NCBI GenBank assembly: GCA_039798745.1
Contig: JBDKFK010000015.1
Coordinates: forward strand, 1 to 31,645
Source: JBDKFK01 sp039798745
Lineage (GTDB): Bacteria > Patescibacteriota > Microgenomatia > UBA1406 > GWC2-37-13
DNA: 31,645 nt
Reading direction: 5' to 3'
Shown here: piece by piece, positions 23,242 through 31,240 of the stretch
Layout: each line of letters begins with the position of its first letter
How positions within the stretch are numbered: the first letter of the stretch is position 1
Notes under the pieces: model-generated
What the model saw: only the letters and a program-made list of their open reading frames with translations
Told to the model about the DNA's origin: nothing
The model's database searches: none
Translations under genes and position numbers: made by a program

Positions 23242-25095
23242 ATGGGACTTACTCATACTGAACTACGAAATAAATACAAAAAATTCTGGGAAGATCGCGG
23301 CCATAAAGAAATTCCTGGCGCGCCCTTGGCTTTAACGAGCGGCGACTCAACTACATTGTTTACAAGCTCCGGAATGCAACAACTTGTGTCCTATTTATTA
23401 GGCGAAGAACATCCTCTGGGCGACAAACTATTTGATATCCAGCCCTCAATACGGACTCAGGATATAGAAGAAGTTGGCGACAACCGTCATACAACTTTTT
23501 TTGAGATGATGGGCAACTGGTCACTGGGTGCCTACTTTAAGAAAGATCAACTGGAGAATTTTTATATGTTCCTTACAAACACCAAAATCGGACTCGGTCT
23601 TGATCCTCACAAATTATTTGTAACCGTGTTTGAAGGAGACAAAAAGTTTAAGGCTCTTAGTTCGCCGGATACCGAATCACAACAGATCTGGACTGACATA
23701 TTTACCAAAGCAGGTATTGACGTAAACAAACCCAAACGCATATATGCTTACCCTGCTTCCAAAAACTGGTGGTCACGGGGTGGATTGCCGGCACAAATGC
23801 CGGTCGGTGAACCCGGCGGTCCTGATAGTGAAGTCTTTTATGACTTCGGCGAGAATCTTAAGCTACATGAACAGTCAGTATTCAAAGATGAGCCTTGTCA
23901 TCCCAACTGCGACTGTGGACGATTCCTTGAGATAGGCAACTCTGTTTTCATGCAGTACAAAAAAACAAATGAGACAACATTTGAAGAACTTCCGAAAAAA
24001 AATGTTGACTTCGGAGGTGGACTGGAACGCATACTTGCCGCGACCAATGACGATCCAGATATATTCAAAACAGATGTTTTCAACAAAGTAATGCATAGCA
24101 TAGAACATAACTCCGGCAAAAAGTATGACGCAACGACTCAGATTCCCATGCGTATAATTGCAGATCATCTAAGAGCTGCGACCTTCCTTATAAAAGAAGG
24201 TGTCCGGCCATCCAATAAAGAGCAGGGCTATGTACTGCGAAGATTACTCAGAAGGGCTGCAATACAGCTACGTGACCTTGGGGTCGACTACAAAGGAGCA
24301 GCCGCACCAGATATCTGCCATGCAGTAATGGAAACATATCCCACACACTTTGTTGAAGGTAATAACAAAACAATATCGGATGTTATAAAGGACGAAGTAT
24401 CAAAATTTGCCAAGACCATTGAAAAAGGTATTCATGCACTGAATAAACTATCCGCTGTAAGCGGCAAGGACGCGTTTGATTTATATCAGTCATATGGGTT
24501 CCCACTGGAAATTATTGAGGAGTTGGTTGTCAAAAAAGGACTATATATAGATAAAGCTCAGTTTTACGCTGAGTTTGAAAAACACAAAAACCTATCACGT
24601 ACTTCGTCTGCAGGGATGTTCAAAGGCGGACTCGCGGACAACAGCGAGCAGGTACTCAAGTATCATACTGCTACCCATCTTCTTCACCAGGCGTTGTTTG
24701 ATGTCTTGGGTGCCGATGTAAAGCAGGAAGGGTCAAACATAACCGGCGAACGTCTGCGCTTTGATTTTTCTGCCAGTCACAAGCCTTCACCCGAAGAGAT
24801 GAAAAAAGTGGAAGAGATAATTAATCAGAAGATTAACGACAAGTTGCCGATGCGATTCAAAATAATGCCCAAAAGTGACGCCGAAAAAATAGGAGCACGC
24901 TCATTCTTTAAAGAAAAATATCCAGATATGGTAAAAGTATATTATATAGGGGGCGACGATGATAAACCCGAAACTGCCTACTCAAAAGAGTTCTGCGGTG
25001 GACCGCATGTAACCAATACAGGAACCATAGGAACTCTCTCCATCTTTAAAACTGAGAAAATAGGAAGTAATATGTATAGAGTGTATGCCAAGTAA
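23242..25095 (+). CDS. alaS: Alanyl-tRNA synthetase, short form lacking the C-Ala domain
   Basis: Charges tRNA-Ala. 617 residues compared with about 875 in E. coli. The class II catalytic core is complete: LTSGDSTTLFTSSGMQQL, RHTTFFEMMGNWS, EIGNSVFMQY and the motif 3 region FGGGLERI; then the tRNA-binding helical domain (RIIADHLRAATFLI, RRLLRRA) and the editing domain with its zinc-type HTATHLLH (near 474) and CGGPH (near 585). The protein ends directly after the editing domain, so the glycine-rich linker and C-Ala domain are missing; the frame is intact, so this is a genuine short form, which is typical of CPR bacteria. I start at the ATG at 23242; an upstream in-frame start at 23212 would include the -10 box. 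Confidence 0.95.
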   Translation: MGLTHTELRNKYKKFWEDRGHKEIPGAPLALTSGDSTTLFTSSGMQQLVSYLLGEEHPLGDKLFDIQPSIRTQDIEEVGDNRHTTFFEMMGNWSLGAYFKKDQLENFYMFLTNTKIGLGLDPHKLFVTVFEGDKKFKALSSPDTESQQIWTDIFTKAGIDVNKPKRIYAYPASKNWWSRGGLPAQMPVGEPGGPDSEVFYDFGENLKLHEQSVFKDEPCHPNCDCGRFLEIGNSVFMQYKKTNETTFEELPKKNVDFGGGLERILAATNDDPDIFKTDVFNKVMHSIEHNSGKKYDATTQIPMRIIADHLRAATFLIKEGVRPSNKEQGYVLRRLLRRAAIQLRDLGVDYKGAAAPDICHAVMETYPTHFVEGNNKTISDVIKDEVSKFAKTIEKGIHALNKLSAVSGKDAFDLYQSYGFPLEIIEELVVKKGLYIDKAQFYAEFEKHKNLSRTSSAGMFKGGLADNSEQVLKYHTATHLLHQALFDVLGADVKQEGSNITGERLRFDFSASHKPSPEEMKKVEEIINQKINDKLPMRFKIMPKSDAEKIGARSFFKEKYPDMVKVYYIGGDDDKPETAYSKEFCGGPHVTNTGTIGTLSIFKTEKIGSNMYRVYAK

Positions 25096-26044
25096 AACAA
25101 TCACTGACGAAATCTACGGAACACATGAGATTACCTCTCCGGTAATAATAGACCTTATGGAGTCTGAGTCTATGCAGCGTCTCAAAAAAATAACCCAGTT
25201 TGGAATTCCCGACGAGTACTACCATATTCCGGGCTTTGACCGATATGTCCACAGTGTTGGCGTAATGCTCCTGCTGCGCAATCTTAACGCCTCAGAGGAG
25301 GAACAAGTTTCAGGACTTCTTCACGACGTTTCACATACCGCTTTCTCACATGTAGTCGACTGGGTTGTAAACAGCGCGACTACCGAGGACTTTCAGGATA
25401 AACAACACGAAAAAATACTGAAGGGAAAAGAAATAAGCGGTATTCTGAAAAAGTATGGATACTCACCCCAACAGATCGCCGACTATAGCAAATTTACGTT
25501 GCTTGAACAGGACATGCCGCGGCCCTGCGCCGACCGTGTTGACTACGCGTTTCGTGAGTTCCCGCTGAAACGCGCTCAATATCTTGCCACCAAAACAATC
25601 GCTCATGAGGGAAGAATCATGTTCAAGGATCGCGAGTCCGCAAAGGAGTTTGGGGAACTATACCTCGACTGTCAGATGAATCACTGGGGCGGCTATGAAG
25701 CTGTAGTTCGATATACCATCTTTGCCGAACTGTTAAAGATAGCTCTAGACAAAAAAATAATCCAGTTTGACGACTTCATGAAGGATGATGAGTACATGAT
25801 GGAAAAACTTACGATGACCAAAGACAAACGTATTACACACCTTTTTGAACTGTTAAGAAAACGTTCGCTGGACAATCTTCCAAAGACAGAAGAAATAGTG
25901 CAGAAAAAATTCCGTTTCATAGATCCCGAATTTGTTGAGAATGGCAAAACAACCGCCATAAGCACGGTGGATATGCCGTTTAAACTGAAACTAGCACTCT
26001 CCCGTCACAAGAACGATGACGGTATTCGCATGCCAGTGTTTTAA
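25085..26044 (+). CDS. HD-domain phosphohydrolase
   Basis: 319 residues, cytosolic. Metal ligands of the HD family are visible: Arg-x-x-His in DRYVHSVGVMLLL (His56), the HD doublet in GLLHDVSHTAFSH (His80-Asp81, with His84 close by), and a later Asp in CADRVDYAFRE. The start (IYGTHEITSPVIIDLMES, then MQRLKKITQFGIP) matches the dGTPase/SAMHD1-like branch of the superfamily, which hydrolyses phosphate esters of nucleotides; the substrate is unknown. The ATG lies 11 bases inside alaS, so the two are co-transcribed and may be coupled. No Shine-Dalgarno site at the right distance. Confidence 0.88.
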   Translation: MPSKTITDEIYGTHEITSPVIIDLMESESMQRLKKITQFGIPDEYYHIPGFDRYVHSVGVMLLLRNLNASEEEQVSGLLHDVSHTAFSHVVDWVVNSATTEDFQDKQHEKILKGKEISGILKKYGYSPQQIADYSKFTLLEQDMPRPCADRVDYAFREFPLKRAQYLATKTIAHEGRIMFKDRESAKEFGELYLDCQMNHWGGYEAVVRYTIFAELLKIALDKKIIQFDDFMKDDEYMMEKLTMTKDKRITHLFELLRKRSLDNLPKTEEIVQKKFRFIDPEFVENGKTTAISTVDMPFKLKLALSRHKNDDGIRMPVF

Positions 26045-26058
26045 ACGTGCGTTATAAT
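26030..26058 (+). promoter_or_regulatory. Promoter of the tRNA-binding protein gene
   Basis: ATGCCA (26030-26035), 17-base spacer, TATAAT (26053-26058), then seven bases and the ATG at 26066. The -35 lies inside the end of the HD gene. Confidence 0.6.
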
Positions 26059-26065
26059 AGTCATA

Positions 26066-26404
26066 ATGAAAAAAACAAATATAACGTACGACGACTTCGC
26101 GAAACTTGATATCAGAGTTGGAGAGGTGAAAAACGCGGTTCCGGTAGAGAAGTCGGAAAAGCTTCTCAACCTTACGGTTGATCTTGGCGCTGACTACGGA
26201 GAAGTTACTATACTTACCGGCATGGCACAGTACCACCATCCCGAGGCATTTATCGGCAAAAAATTCTGTTTTGTAGCCAACCTGGAACCACGCAAAATGA
26301 TGGGTCTGTTTTCCAATGGTATGCTTATGTCTGCTGACGAAGAAGGAAAACCATTGCTTATCGAAGTGAGTGCTTCAGTTCCCAACGGCCTGGTGGTAAG
26401 ATAA
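26066..26404 (+). CDS. tRNA-binding OB-fold protein (MetRS C-terminal / CsaA type)
   Basis: 112 residues consisting of a single EMAP-II-like OB domain: FAKLDIRVGEV at the N-terminus, SEKLLNLTVDLG, ILTGMAQYHHPEAFIGKK, VANLEPRKMMGLFSNGMLMSA and the end VPNGLVVR. These are the standard blocks of the tRNA_bind family, found as the C-terminal domain of methionyl-tRNA synthetase and as the free protein CsaA. As a free-standing unit it may act in trans with an aminoacyl-tRNA synthetase; proximity to alaS is suggestive only. Its predicted leaderless promoter lies inside the previous gene. It is followed nine bases later by the GT-C gene. Confidence 0.9.
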   Translation: MKKTNITYDDFAKLDIRVGEVKNAVPVEKSEKLLNLTVDLGADYGEVTILTGMAQYHHPEAFIGKKFCFVANLEPRKMMGLFSNGMLMSADEEGKPLLIEVSASVPNGLVVR

Positions 26405-26412
26405 AGGCATAT

Positions 26413-27915
26413 ATGAAATTCTCACGACAACACCTGCAGGAAATATCACTTGTTGCGCTCGCCGCTCTTCTGGTGATGGCATATTTTTTTAACAGAGGAT
26501 TTAATTACTACGACGAAGGACATATTTTACATCTCGCGCAGCGAATAGTTCAGGGTGATATACCTTATCGTGATTTTCACTTCATTTATACTCCCGGCAC
26601 GCTATATATTACCGCGCTCGCTTTTAAGATAGGGGGAGTAAGCATACTATCAGGAAGAATTTTACTGTTGCTTACTGCTATAACTACAGCAGTTGTGTTA
26701 TACGCTGTTGTAAAAAAATATACCGCGCAGTGGATACCGGCGTTACTTGCCGTTATGATGTATCTTGCCTGGGCTCCTACTCACATTAACTTTCCCTGGC
26801 CGGTTAATTTTGTTATTCTCACAAGCCTTCTGTACATATTGTCAGTTATGATATACAGGGAGACCGGAAAAATAGCACCCCTTCTGTTGGCAGGCAGCAT
26901 GATCTTTGCCACCTTCTTCTTCAAACACAACTTCGGCCTCGGTCTGCTTGTGGTCAATGGGTTGTTCATAGCTACCAATGAGAAACGAAGAGTTGTAAGT
27001 ATCGCGACAGCCGCAGGACTTGCAGTCTCTTCTGTGTTATACCTCCTCTATTTACACCTCACCGGATCACTTATACCGTTTCTCTCAGATATGTATTACT
27101 ACACCTACCTCAAGATAATTCATGAAGGGATGCTAAGAACACCTTTTATCTACGGATCAGGTATGGCCGCTTTTGTAAAAACAGCATTTTTTCTTTCTCC
27201 CGCACTCATAACGCTGGTAACAGGGTATATCCTTTTCTCCAAACGTATTCTTCGTCTGTCCGAGATATATCTCCTAAGTTTTCCGCTTCTTTTTTACATT
27301 CTTGGCATACGTCCAACTACCGACTTTATTCATGTCTGTCCGCTCCTGGCAATCTCAGGACTGCCTCTTGCGTTGCTCTTTTTAGTAAAGTACAAATATA
27401 TAAAAATCCTTGCCGCATGTGCCGCAGTCTTATTCATAACTGGTGGTATGTATACAGCGCTTTTCCGCGGTTACTATCGGTGGGAGACTCCCCTTATACG
27501 GCAAACAACATTTATAGACACCCCATCAGTAAGAATTTATGTAGATCATAAGTACGCCGATGTCATAGGTAAACTGGACTCATATTTTGCGCAGGCAAAG
27601 CAGAAAAAGTTTTATATGCTCGTTTATGAATACGCGCCCATGTTTTATGTTGTAACAGGAGCCAAAAATCCTACGCAGTACGATCTGCTGCCATCGTCGG
27701 CGCTATCACCCTATGTGGAGTACGAGGTATTGCGACAACTGAGCGAACATGACACGGATTTCATACTAACCGACGCTCCTCTGTCTTCCAGAGTTGAGAC
27801 TAACATTACTCGGTATATACAGGCCCATTATGTGAAAGATATATCGTTTTATGAATTTGATATATGGGTAAATAAAAACAAAAATAAGGCTGTACTGGTT
27901 GACAAAAATCTATAG
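26413..27915 (+). CDS. GT-C-type membrane glycosyltransferase (PMT/GT39-like)
   Basis: 500 residues. About ten transmembrane segments, with a first outside loop YYDEGHILHLAQRI that has the acidic Asp-Glu motif of GT-C enzymes, and GDIPYRDFHFIYTPG, which matches the 'Gxxp(Y)xdf...pPg' loop of the protein-mannosyltransferase / ArnT group. Members use lipid-phosphate sugars and act at the outer face of the membrane. The C-terminal about 130 residues are soluble and probably outside (IYVDHKYADVIGKLDSYF onward). Donor and acceptor unknown; cell-surface glycan or protein glycosylation is plausible. AAAGG six bases before the ATG is a fair ribosome-binding site. The end carries the TTGACA of the next promoter. 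Confidence 0.82.
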   Translation: MKFSRQHLQEISLVALAALLVMAYFFNRGFNYYDEGHILHLAQRIVQGDIPYRDFHFIYTPGTLYITALAFKIGGVSILSGRILLLLTAITTAVVLYAVVKKYTAQWIPALLAVMMYLAWAPTHINFPWPVNFVILTSLLYILSVMIYRETGKIAPLLLAGSMIFATFFFKHNFGLGLLVVNGLFIATNEKRRVVSIATAAGLAVSSVLYLLYLHLTGSLIPFLSDMYYYTYLKIIHEGMLRTPFIYGSGMAAFVKTAFFLSPALITLVTGYILFSKRILRLSEIYLLSFPLLFYILGIRPTTDFIHVCPLLAISGLPLALLFLVKYKYIKILAACAAVLFITGGMYTALFRGYYRWETPLIRQTTFIDTPSVRIYVDHKYADVIGKLDSYFAQAKQKKFYMLVYEYAPMFYVVTGAKNPTQYDLLPSSALSPYVEYEVLRQLSEHDTDFILTDAPLSSRVETNITRYIQAHYVKDISFYEFDIWVNKNKNKAVLVDKNL

Positions 27916-27927
27916 GTACGCTATATT
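27899..27927 (+). promoter_or_regulatory. Strong promoter of the DsbA-like gene
   Basis: TTGACA (27899-27904), a perfect -35, 17-base spacer, TATATT (27922-27927), seven bases, ATG at 27935. The promoter overlaps the last codons of the glycosyltransferase gene. Because the -35 is exact it is the best support in this window for the leaderless reading. Confidence 0.78.
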
Positions 27928-27934
27928 TTTACGT

Positions 27935-28786
27935 ATGCCAAATTCAAAAACCAAAAAACCCGCTCATAAAAAAGCTCCCGCACGAAAATCTCCAGACGAA
28001 ACATATGAAACAGAAGAACTGGTAGAAGAGGATGAACTCGAAATCGAAGAACCTGCTCGAGCTTCATATGGATACTCAAATAAACCTCCCTATCTTCTCG
28101 TAATTCTCCTTATGGCTATATCGTTTTTTGCAGGATATCTTTTGTTTAAGGTCCTGAGTCTGCAACAAAAACTTGATACCGTCGCAGCCAATCCAAGTGC
28201 GGCAGGAGATGCTCAACAACAGGCTCCCAAAGAAATAAAAATAAAGAAACCTACATCAGCAGATCATTGGAAGGGTAGTAAGGACGCCCGTTACGTATGG
28301 GTCGAGTACTCCGATTATGAGTGCCCGTTCTGTAAACGTAATCATCCCGACCTCGTTAAACTTACAGAAGCATATAAGGCTAATCTTGCCTGGGTATTCC
28401 GTCAGTATCCGCTGCCGTTCCATCCAAAAGCTCAGAAGAGTGCCGAAGGATCTGAGTGTGTCGCCGAACTCGGTGGGAACGACGCGTTCTGGAAATATAC
28501 AGACATCGTCTTTGAAAAAATGCCTGAGCTGGAACTTGCAGGACTCGGAGGCGTAGCTGCTGAGGCAGGCGTAAACGAAGGCGCGTTCAAAGAGTGTCTT
28601 GATAGTAATAAATATGAAAAGAAAGTAAAGGATCAGTCTGCTGAAGGCTCACAGGCCGGCGTACAGGCTACTCCCACAGGAGTTATCTACGACATGAAGA
28701 CAGGCAAGTCTCTGGCTATCGAAGGAGCTTTGCCATACGATAGTCTTAAGCAGCAGCTGGATACATTTATCGCGCAGAATAAATAA
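27935..28786 (+). CDS. Membrane-anchored DsbA-like thioredoxin-fold protein
   Basis: 283 residues. A Lys/Pro-rich then acidic cytosolic N-terminus (1-50), one transmembrane segment (53-71), a short helix and linker, then a DsbA-family thioredoxin domain outside. The redox site is Cys130-Pro-Phe-Cys133 in EYSDYECPFCKRNH; the cis-Pro loop is VQATPTGVIYD; PLPFHPKAQKSAEGSECVAE is the typical family helix with an extra Cys. Likely an oxidase or isomerase for disulfides of exported proteins; the four-Cys surface proteins of 20510-23228 are possible clients (inference). I reject the in-frame start at 27899 because it is the -35 of a good promoter. Confidence 0.92.
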   Translation: MPNSKTKKPAHKKAPARKSPDETYETEELVEEDELEIEEPARASYGYSNKPPYLLVILLMAISFFAGYLLFKVLSLQQKLDTVAANPSAAGDAQQQAPKEIKIKKPTSADHWKGSKDARYVWVEYSDYECPFCKRNHPDLVKLTEAYKANLAWVFRQYPLPFHPKAQKSAEGSECVAELGGNDAFWKYTDIVFEKMPELELAGLGGVAAEAGVNEGAFKECLDSNKYEKKVKDQSAEGSQAGVQATPTGVIYDMKTGKSLAIEGALPYDSLKQQLDTFIAQNK

Positions 28787-28828
28787 GATTCCTGCGCGCT
28801 TGGGCCTTACAGGTTTCTTACCTCCTTC

Positions 28829-28857
28829 TTGTCACACCTTCATAAATACCCTATATA
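28829..28857 (+). promoter_or_regulatory. Promoter of the 28887 gene
   Basis: TTGTCA (28829-28834), 17-base spacer, TATATA (28852-28857). Predicted start of transcription near 28864, leader about 22 bases. This excludes the upstream in-frame start at 28800. Confidence 0.65.
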
Positions 28858-28886
28858 TTGAAAGTATTATTAGTAGTACTTTCTAT

Positions 28887-29378
28887 ATGGCACAAAAAAA
28901 CGAAAATATCGTAAAGATTCATGGTAAAGATTATATGACTGTAGCGGGCAGACTGGAGTTGGCCCATAAGGCGTCTAGGAAGAAAATGTCTATCGTCACC
29001 GAACTATTGCCGGTTATGGAGCAGGTGGTAATTAAAGCTACTGTCGTTACTGAAAAAGGAACATTTACCGGAATCTCTGCCGCAAACCCGATGAAGATGA
29101 TCGAAAGAATGTCACCCTACGAAGTTGCCGAAACATCGGCAGTAGGACGCGCACTTGGATTTGCAGGGTTTGGTACCGATAGTACAATCGCGACCGCTGA
29201 CGAGATGGTGAAAGCCCAGAATCAACATGAAGATGATGATTCGCTATGTACCTGCGGCACAACCGGCAAATATCACGCTCTGGGATGTCCTGCCAGGAAG
29301 CAACAGGAAGCCAAATCACAAGAGTCGGCTAAATCGCCACCTGTGACTACTCAGAGAAACCCCGGAGCTATACACTAA
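28887..29378 (+). CDS. Protein with phage-type ETSAVGRALGF block and CCHC zinc knuckle
   Basis: 163 residues. A small beta-rich N-terminal domain (KIHGKDYMTVAGRLELAHKAS, VIKATVVTEKGTFTGISAAN) leads into SPYEVAETSAVGRALGFAGFG near residues 76-96 and IATADEM. Similar 'ETSAxGRAL...G' blocks occur in phage and prophage proteins around recombination/ssDNA-annealing functions; I recall the motif but cannot name the family firmly. Cys121, Cys123, His130 and Cys134 (C-x-C-x6-H-x3-C) look like a zinc knuckle, followed by a Gln/Ser/Pro tail. A role in DNA repair or recombination is possible, not shown. Start at 28887 fits the promoter at 28829-28857. The end overlaps the convergent 29368 gene by 11 bases. 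Confidence 0.72.
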   Translation: MAQKNENIVKIHGKDYMTVAGRLELAHKASRKKMSIVTELLPVMEQVVIKATVVTEKGTFTGISAANPMKMIERMSPYEVAETSAVGRALGFAGFGTDSTIATADEMVKAQNQHEDDDSLCTCGTTGKYHALGCPARKQQEAKSQESAKSPPVTTQRNPGAIH

Positions 29379-29907
29379 CAGTCGATCTGGCGATACCCCA
29401 TACCACTGCCCCATCGGCATATACGTATTTGGACATATAGGTGCCCTCTTTGCCTGTCTGGTAATAGTGTTCTTCTGTAATTGCTGTTGCTGGATCTGTT
29501 GGATATTTTTCGTCTGCGCCATCTTCCATGGCGTCAGGATTGACTACATTTACTGTGGCAGCATCAACTTCATGCTGCTTCATGTTTTCTACCGAGGTAC
29601 CCAACATTCTACATGCTGTACCCACGAGTAGCCCTTGTTCAACCGCGGTTAAGTCTTGAAAATGTCGGTCGTCATCTGCTTCCCATGTAGCCGTTTTTGA
29701 GGTTGCTTCTTCGTCGTCCGCGTCGCCCTCCATCATGGCGTAGGTCTGCATTAACGCTCCGGGTTCGAGAGGAACTACCGTATTGTCTAGTAACGGTCCC
29801 ATCTCTTCGTCTTCATATGTGTTGGTCAACCATGTTAATACATCAACAGTCCTTTTGTGAAAGTCGTCCATCTGTGCTTCGATTGGAGAAATTAGTTCGC
29901 CGCTCAT
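29368..29907 (-). CDS. Acidic hypothetical protein
   Basis: 179 residues, strongly acidic (runs such as GDADDEEATSKTATWEADDD), no signal peptide or membrane segment. N-terminal helix (DDFHKRTVDVLTWLTNTYEDEE), a central helix (LTAVEQGLLVGTACRMLGTS), and a Tyr/Gly-containing C-terminal part ending VVWGIARSTVSV. I recognise no family. It begins MSGE like the unknown protein at 12033-12854, but I see no further likeness. It follows the MFS gene on the same strand by 37 bases; a minus-strand TACAAT in that gap could be its own -10. An 11-base tail overlap with the convergent gene supports compact packing. Confidence 0.55.
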   Translation of the reverse strand: MSGELISPIEAQMDDFHKRTVDVLTWLTNTYEDEEMGPLLDNTVVPLEPGALMQTYAMMEGDADDEEATSKTATWEADDDRHFQDLTAVEQGLLVGTACRMLGTSVENMKQHEVDAATVNVVNPDAMEDGADEKYPTDPATAITEEHYYQTGKEGTYMSKYVYADGAVVWGIARSTVSV

Positions 29908-29944
29908 ATATTTTTAAAAAAATTAGTATTGTATATAGTATAGA

Positions 29945-31102
29945 CTAACTATTATTATGATGCTTGAATAACTTCCAGTAAATACCTATATTTACAAGTT
30001 GAAATGCTTGTAACAGCAATATTGCCCGCGCCGGTGTAAGCTTATCAGCAACAAATCCTAACATAAAAGCAACCAGTCCAAAAAATATACTTCCGGCAAA
30101 TGAGTTAAGAGACCCCATCGTCGCCCGTTGCTCATTTGTAAACTCTTTTTGTAATAAGGTACTTTTTGTTACGGTAGTTATACCAAAAAATACTGAAGTA
30201 CTGGCCATAAGAAGCGGTGAAAATACGGTCGGGAATGCCGTAGCAACCGAATTTATTATTCTGTTATATATATTGTCCACAAGAAGAATTTTGAGACCCC
30301 CAAACTTTTTTATTACTCTGCCGCTTATCCAAAAACTAACAGAAGCGCCTACATTAGACAGAGTTTTGGCTATCCCTATAGCCCACACAGGCCATAGAGT
30401 ACTATAAAAAGCTGCCTGAAACTGATATCCTGCTTCACCAAATCCAAATCCCAGAATGGAAGAAATACTGAGAAGCCTTAGCTTTTTATTGCTAAAAAAA
30501 TTCTTATAAGCATCCCTCAAATGAACATATATATTTCCGCTTTCAGCCGCCTGCTTTTTTGGTTCAGCAAGCGCTAAGGCAAGAACCAAACATATAACCT
30601 GAGGGATCACAGATAGCCACATAATGAGTGTAAACGACCATGTAGCAAGCACTCCTCCAACTATGGCCGAGCTTGCTAACGCAACCTGAAACATGGAGCT
30701 GGTTCTTCCTAAAAATTCGTCATATGCATGTTCTTCACCAGTTTGTGAAAGAGTATCGTGCAGCAAAGCGTCATTATTGCCGCTATAAAAAGATCGGGAC
30801 AACCCTTCAAACAAGGCTCCAACAAAGAGCAACCAATATGAATCTGCGACAGCATAAAATATGGAGTAAAGTACAGCTGCTGCAGCTCCAAGAACCACTG
30901 TTTTTCTTCGCCCAATGCGATCAGAAAAGACGCCAGTTGGTATCTCAAACAATGCTGAAGAAACCATTACGACAGAAAAAATACTCATGCCCAGCGCGAA
31001 CGAACCGGTTACCTGCGTAAAATAAATAATTGCAATAGGCGCATATAGCCTGAAATCTGTAAAAAAATTAAACCATGTGAGAATCCTAATATTCTTATGC
31101 AT
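29945..31102 (-). CDS. Major facilitator superfamily transporter
   Basis: 385 residues with about twelve hydrophobic segments. The MFS loop 2-3 motif A is clear in IPTGVFSDRIGRRKTVVLG, and its second-half echo is weaker (ISGRVIKKFGGLKILL). Other family-like pieces are LFVGALFEGLSRSFYSGNNDALLHDTL and NSFAGSIFFGLVAFMLGFVADKLTPA. This subgroup includes drug and unknown-substrate exporters; the substrate cannot be told. Upstream on the minus strand lies TACAAT nine bases before the ATG, and the 15-bp dyad at 31128-31142 sits in the divergent space shared with the GC-rich gene, where a common regulator could act. Confidence 0.88.
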   Translation of the reverse strand: MHKNIRILTWFNFFTDFRLYAPIAIIYFTQVTGSFALGMSIFSVVMVSSALFEIPTGVFSDRIGRRKTVVLGAAAAVLYSIFYAVADSYWLLFVGALFEGLSRSFYSGNNDALLHDTLSQTGEEHAYDEFLGRTSSMFQVALASSAIVGGVLATWSFTLIMWLSVIPQVICLVLALALAEPKKQAAESGNIYVHLRDAYKNFFSNKKLRLLSISSILGFGFGEAGYQFQAAFYSTLWPVWAIGIAKTLSNVGASVSFWISGRVIKKFGGLKILLVDNIYNRIINSVATAFPTVFSPLLMASTSVFFGITTVTKSTLLQKEFTNEQRATMGSLNSFAGSIFFGLVAFMLGFVADKLTPARAILLLQAFQLVNIGIYWKLFKHHNNS

Positions 31103-31127
31103 AGATATCCCATTGTATCAAGTAATC

Positions 31128-31142
31128 CAACCTCGGAGGTTG
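31128..31142. promoter_or_regulatory. 15-bp dyad in the divergent control region
   Basis: CAACCTC-G-GAGGTTG, perfect seven-base arms. It overlaps the -35 (TTGAAT, from 31140) of the rightward promoter and lies 25 bases upstream of the MFS gene, a natural place for a repressor. Confidence 0.45.
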
Positions 31143-31168
31143 AATATAAAGGACAAATATAGTATACT
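31140..31168 (+). promoter_or_regulatory. Promoter of the GC-rich gene
   Basis: TTGAAT (31140-31145), 17-base spacer, TATACT (31163-31168), which is the right half of the 14-base palindrome TATAGTATACTATA (31158-31171). Leader of about 65 bases, with a small hairpin GCCTA-CTTT-TAGGC (31184-31197) and then a Shine-Dalgarno site. Confidence 0.65.
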
Positions 31169-31230
31169 ATAGGCTCATCCCACGCCTACTTTTAGGCCCC
31201 TCTCGCGAACCTTAATTTTTAGCTGTGAAA

Positions 31231-31235
31231 GGAGG
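31231..31235 (+). promoter_or_regulatory. Strong Shine-Dalgarno site
   Basis: AAAGGAGGT with GGAGG at 31231-31235, five bases before the ATG at 31241. It is by far the best ribosome-binding site in the window; most other genes have none. Confidence 0.85.
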
Positions 31236-31240
31236 TACGT

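Noticed and set aside
28800..28886. Upstream start for the 28887 gene
   Set aside because: A well-spaced promoter (TTGTCA, 17, TATATA) lies inside this stretch.
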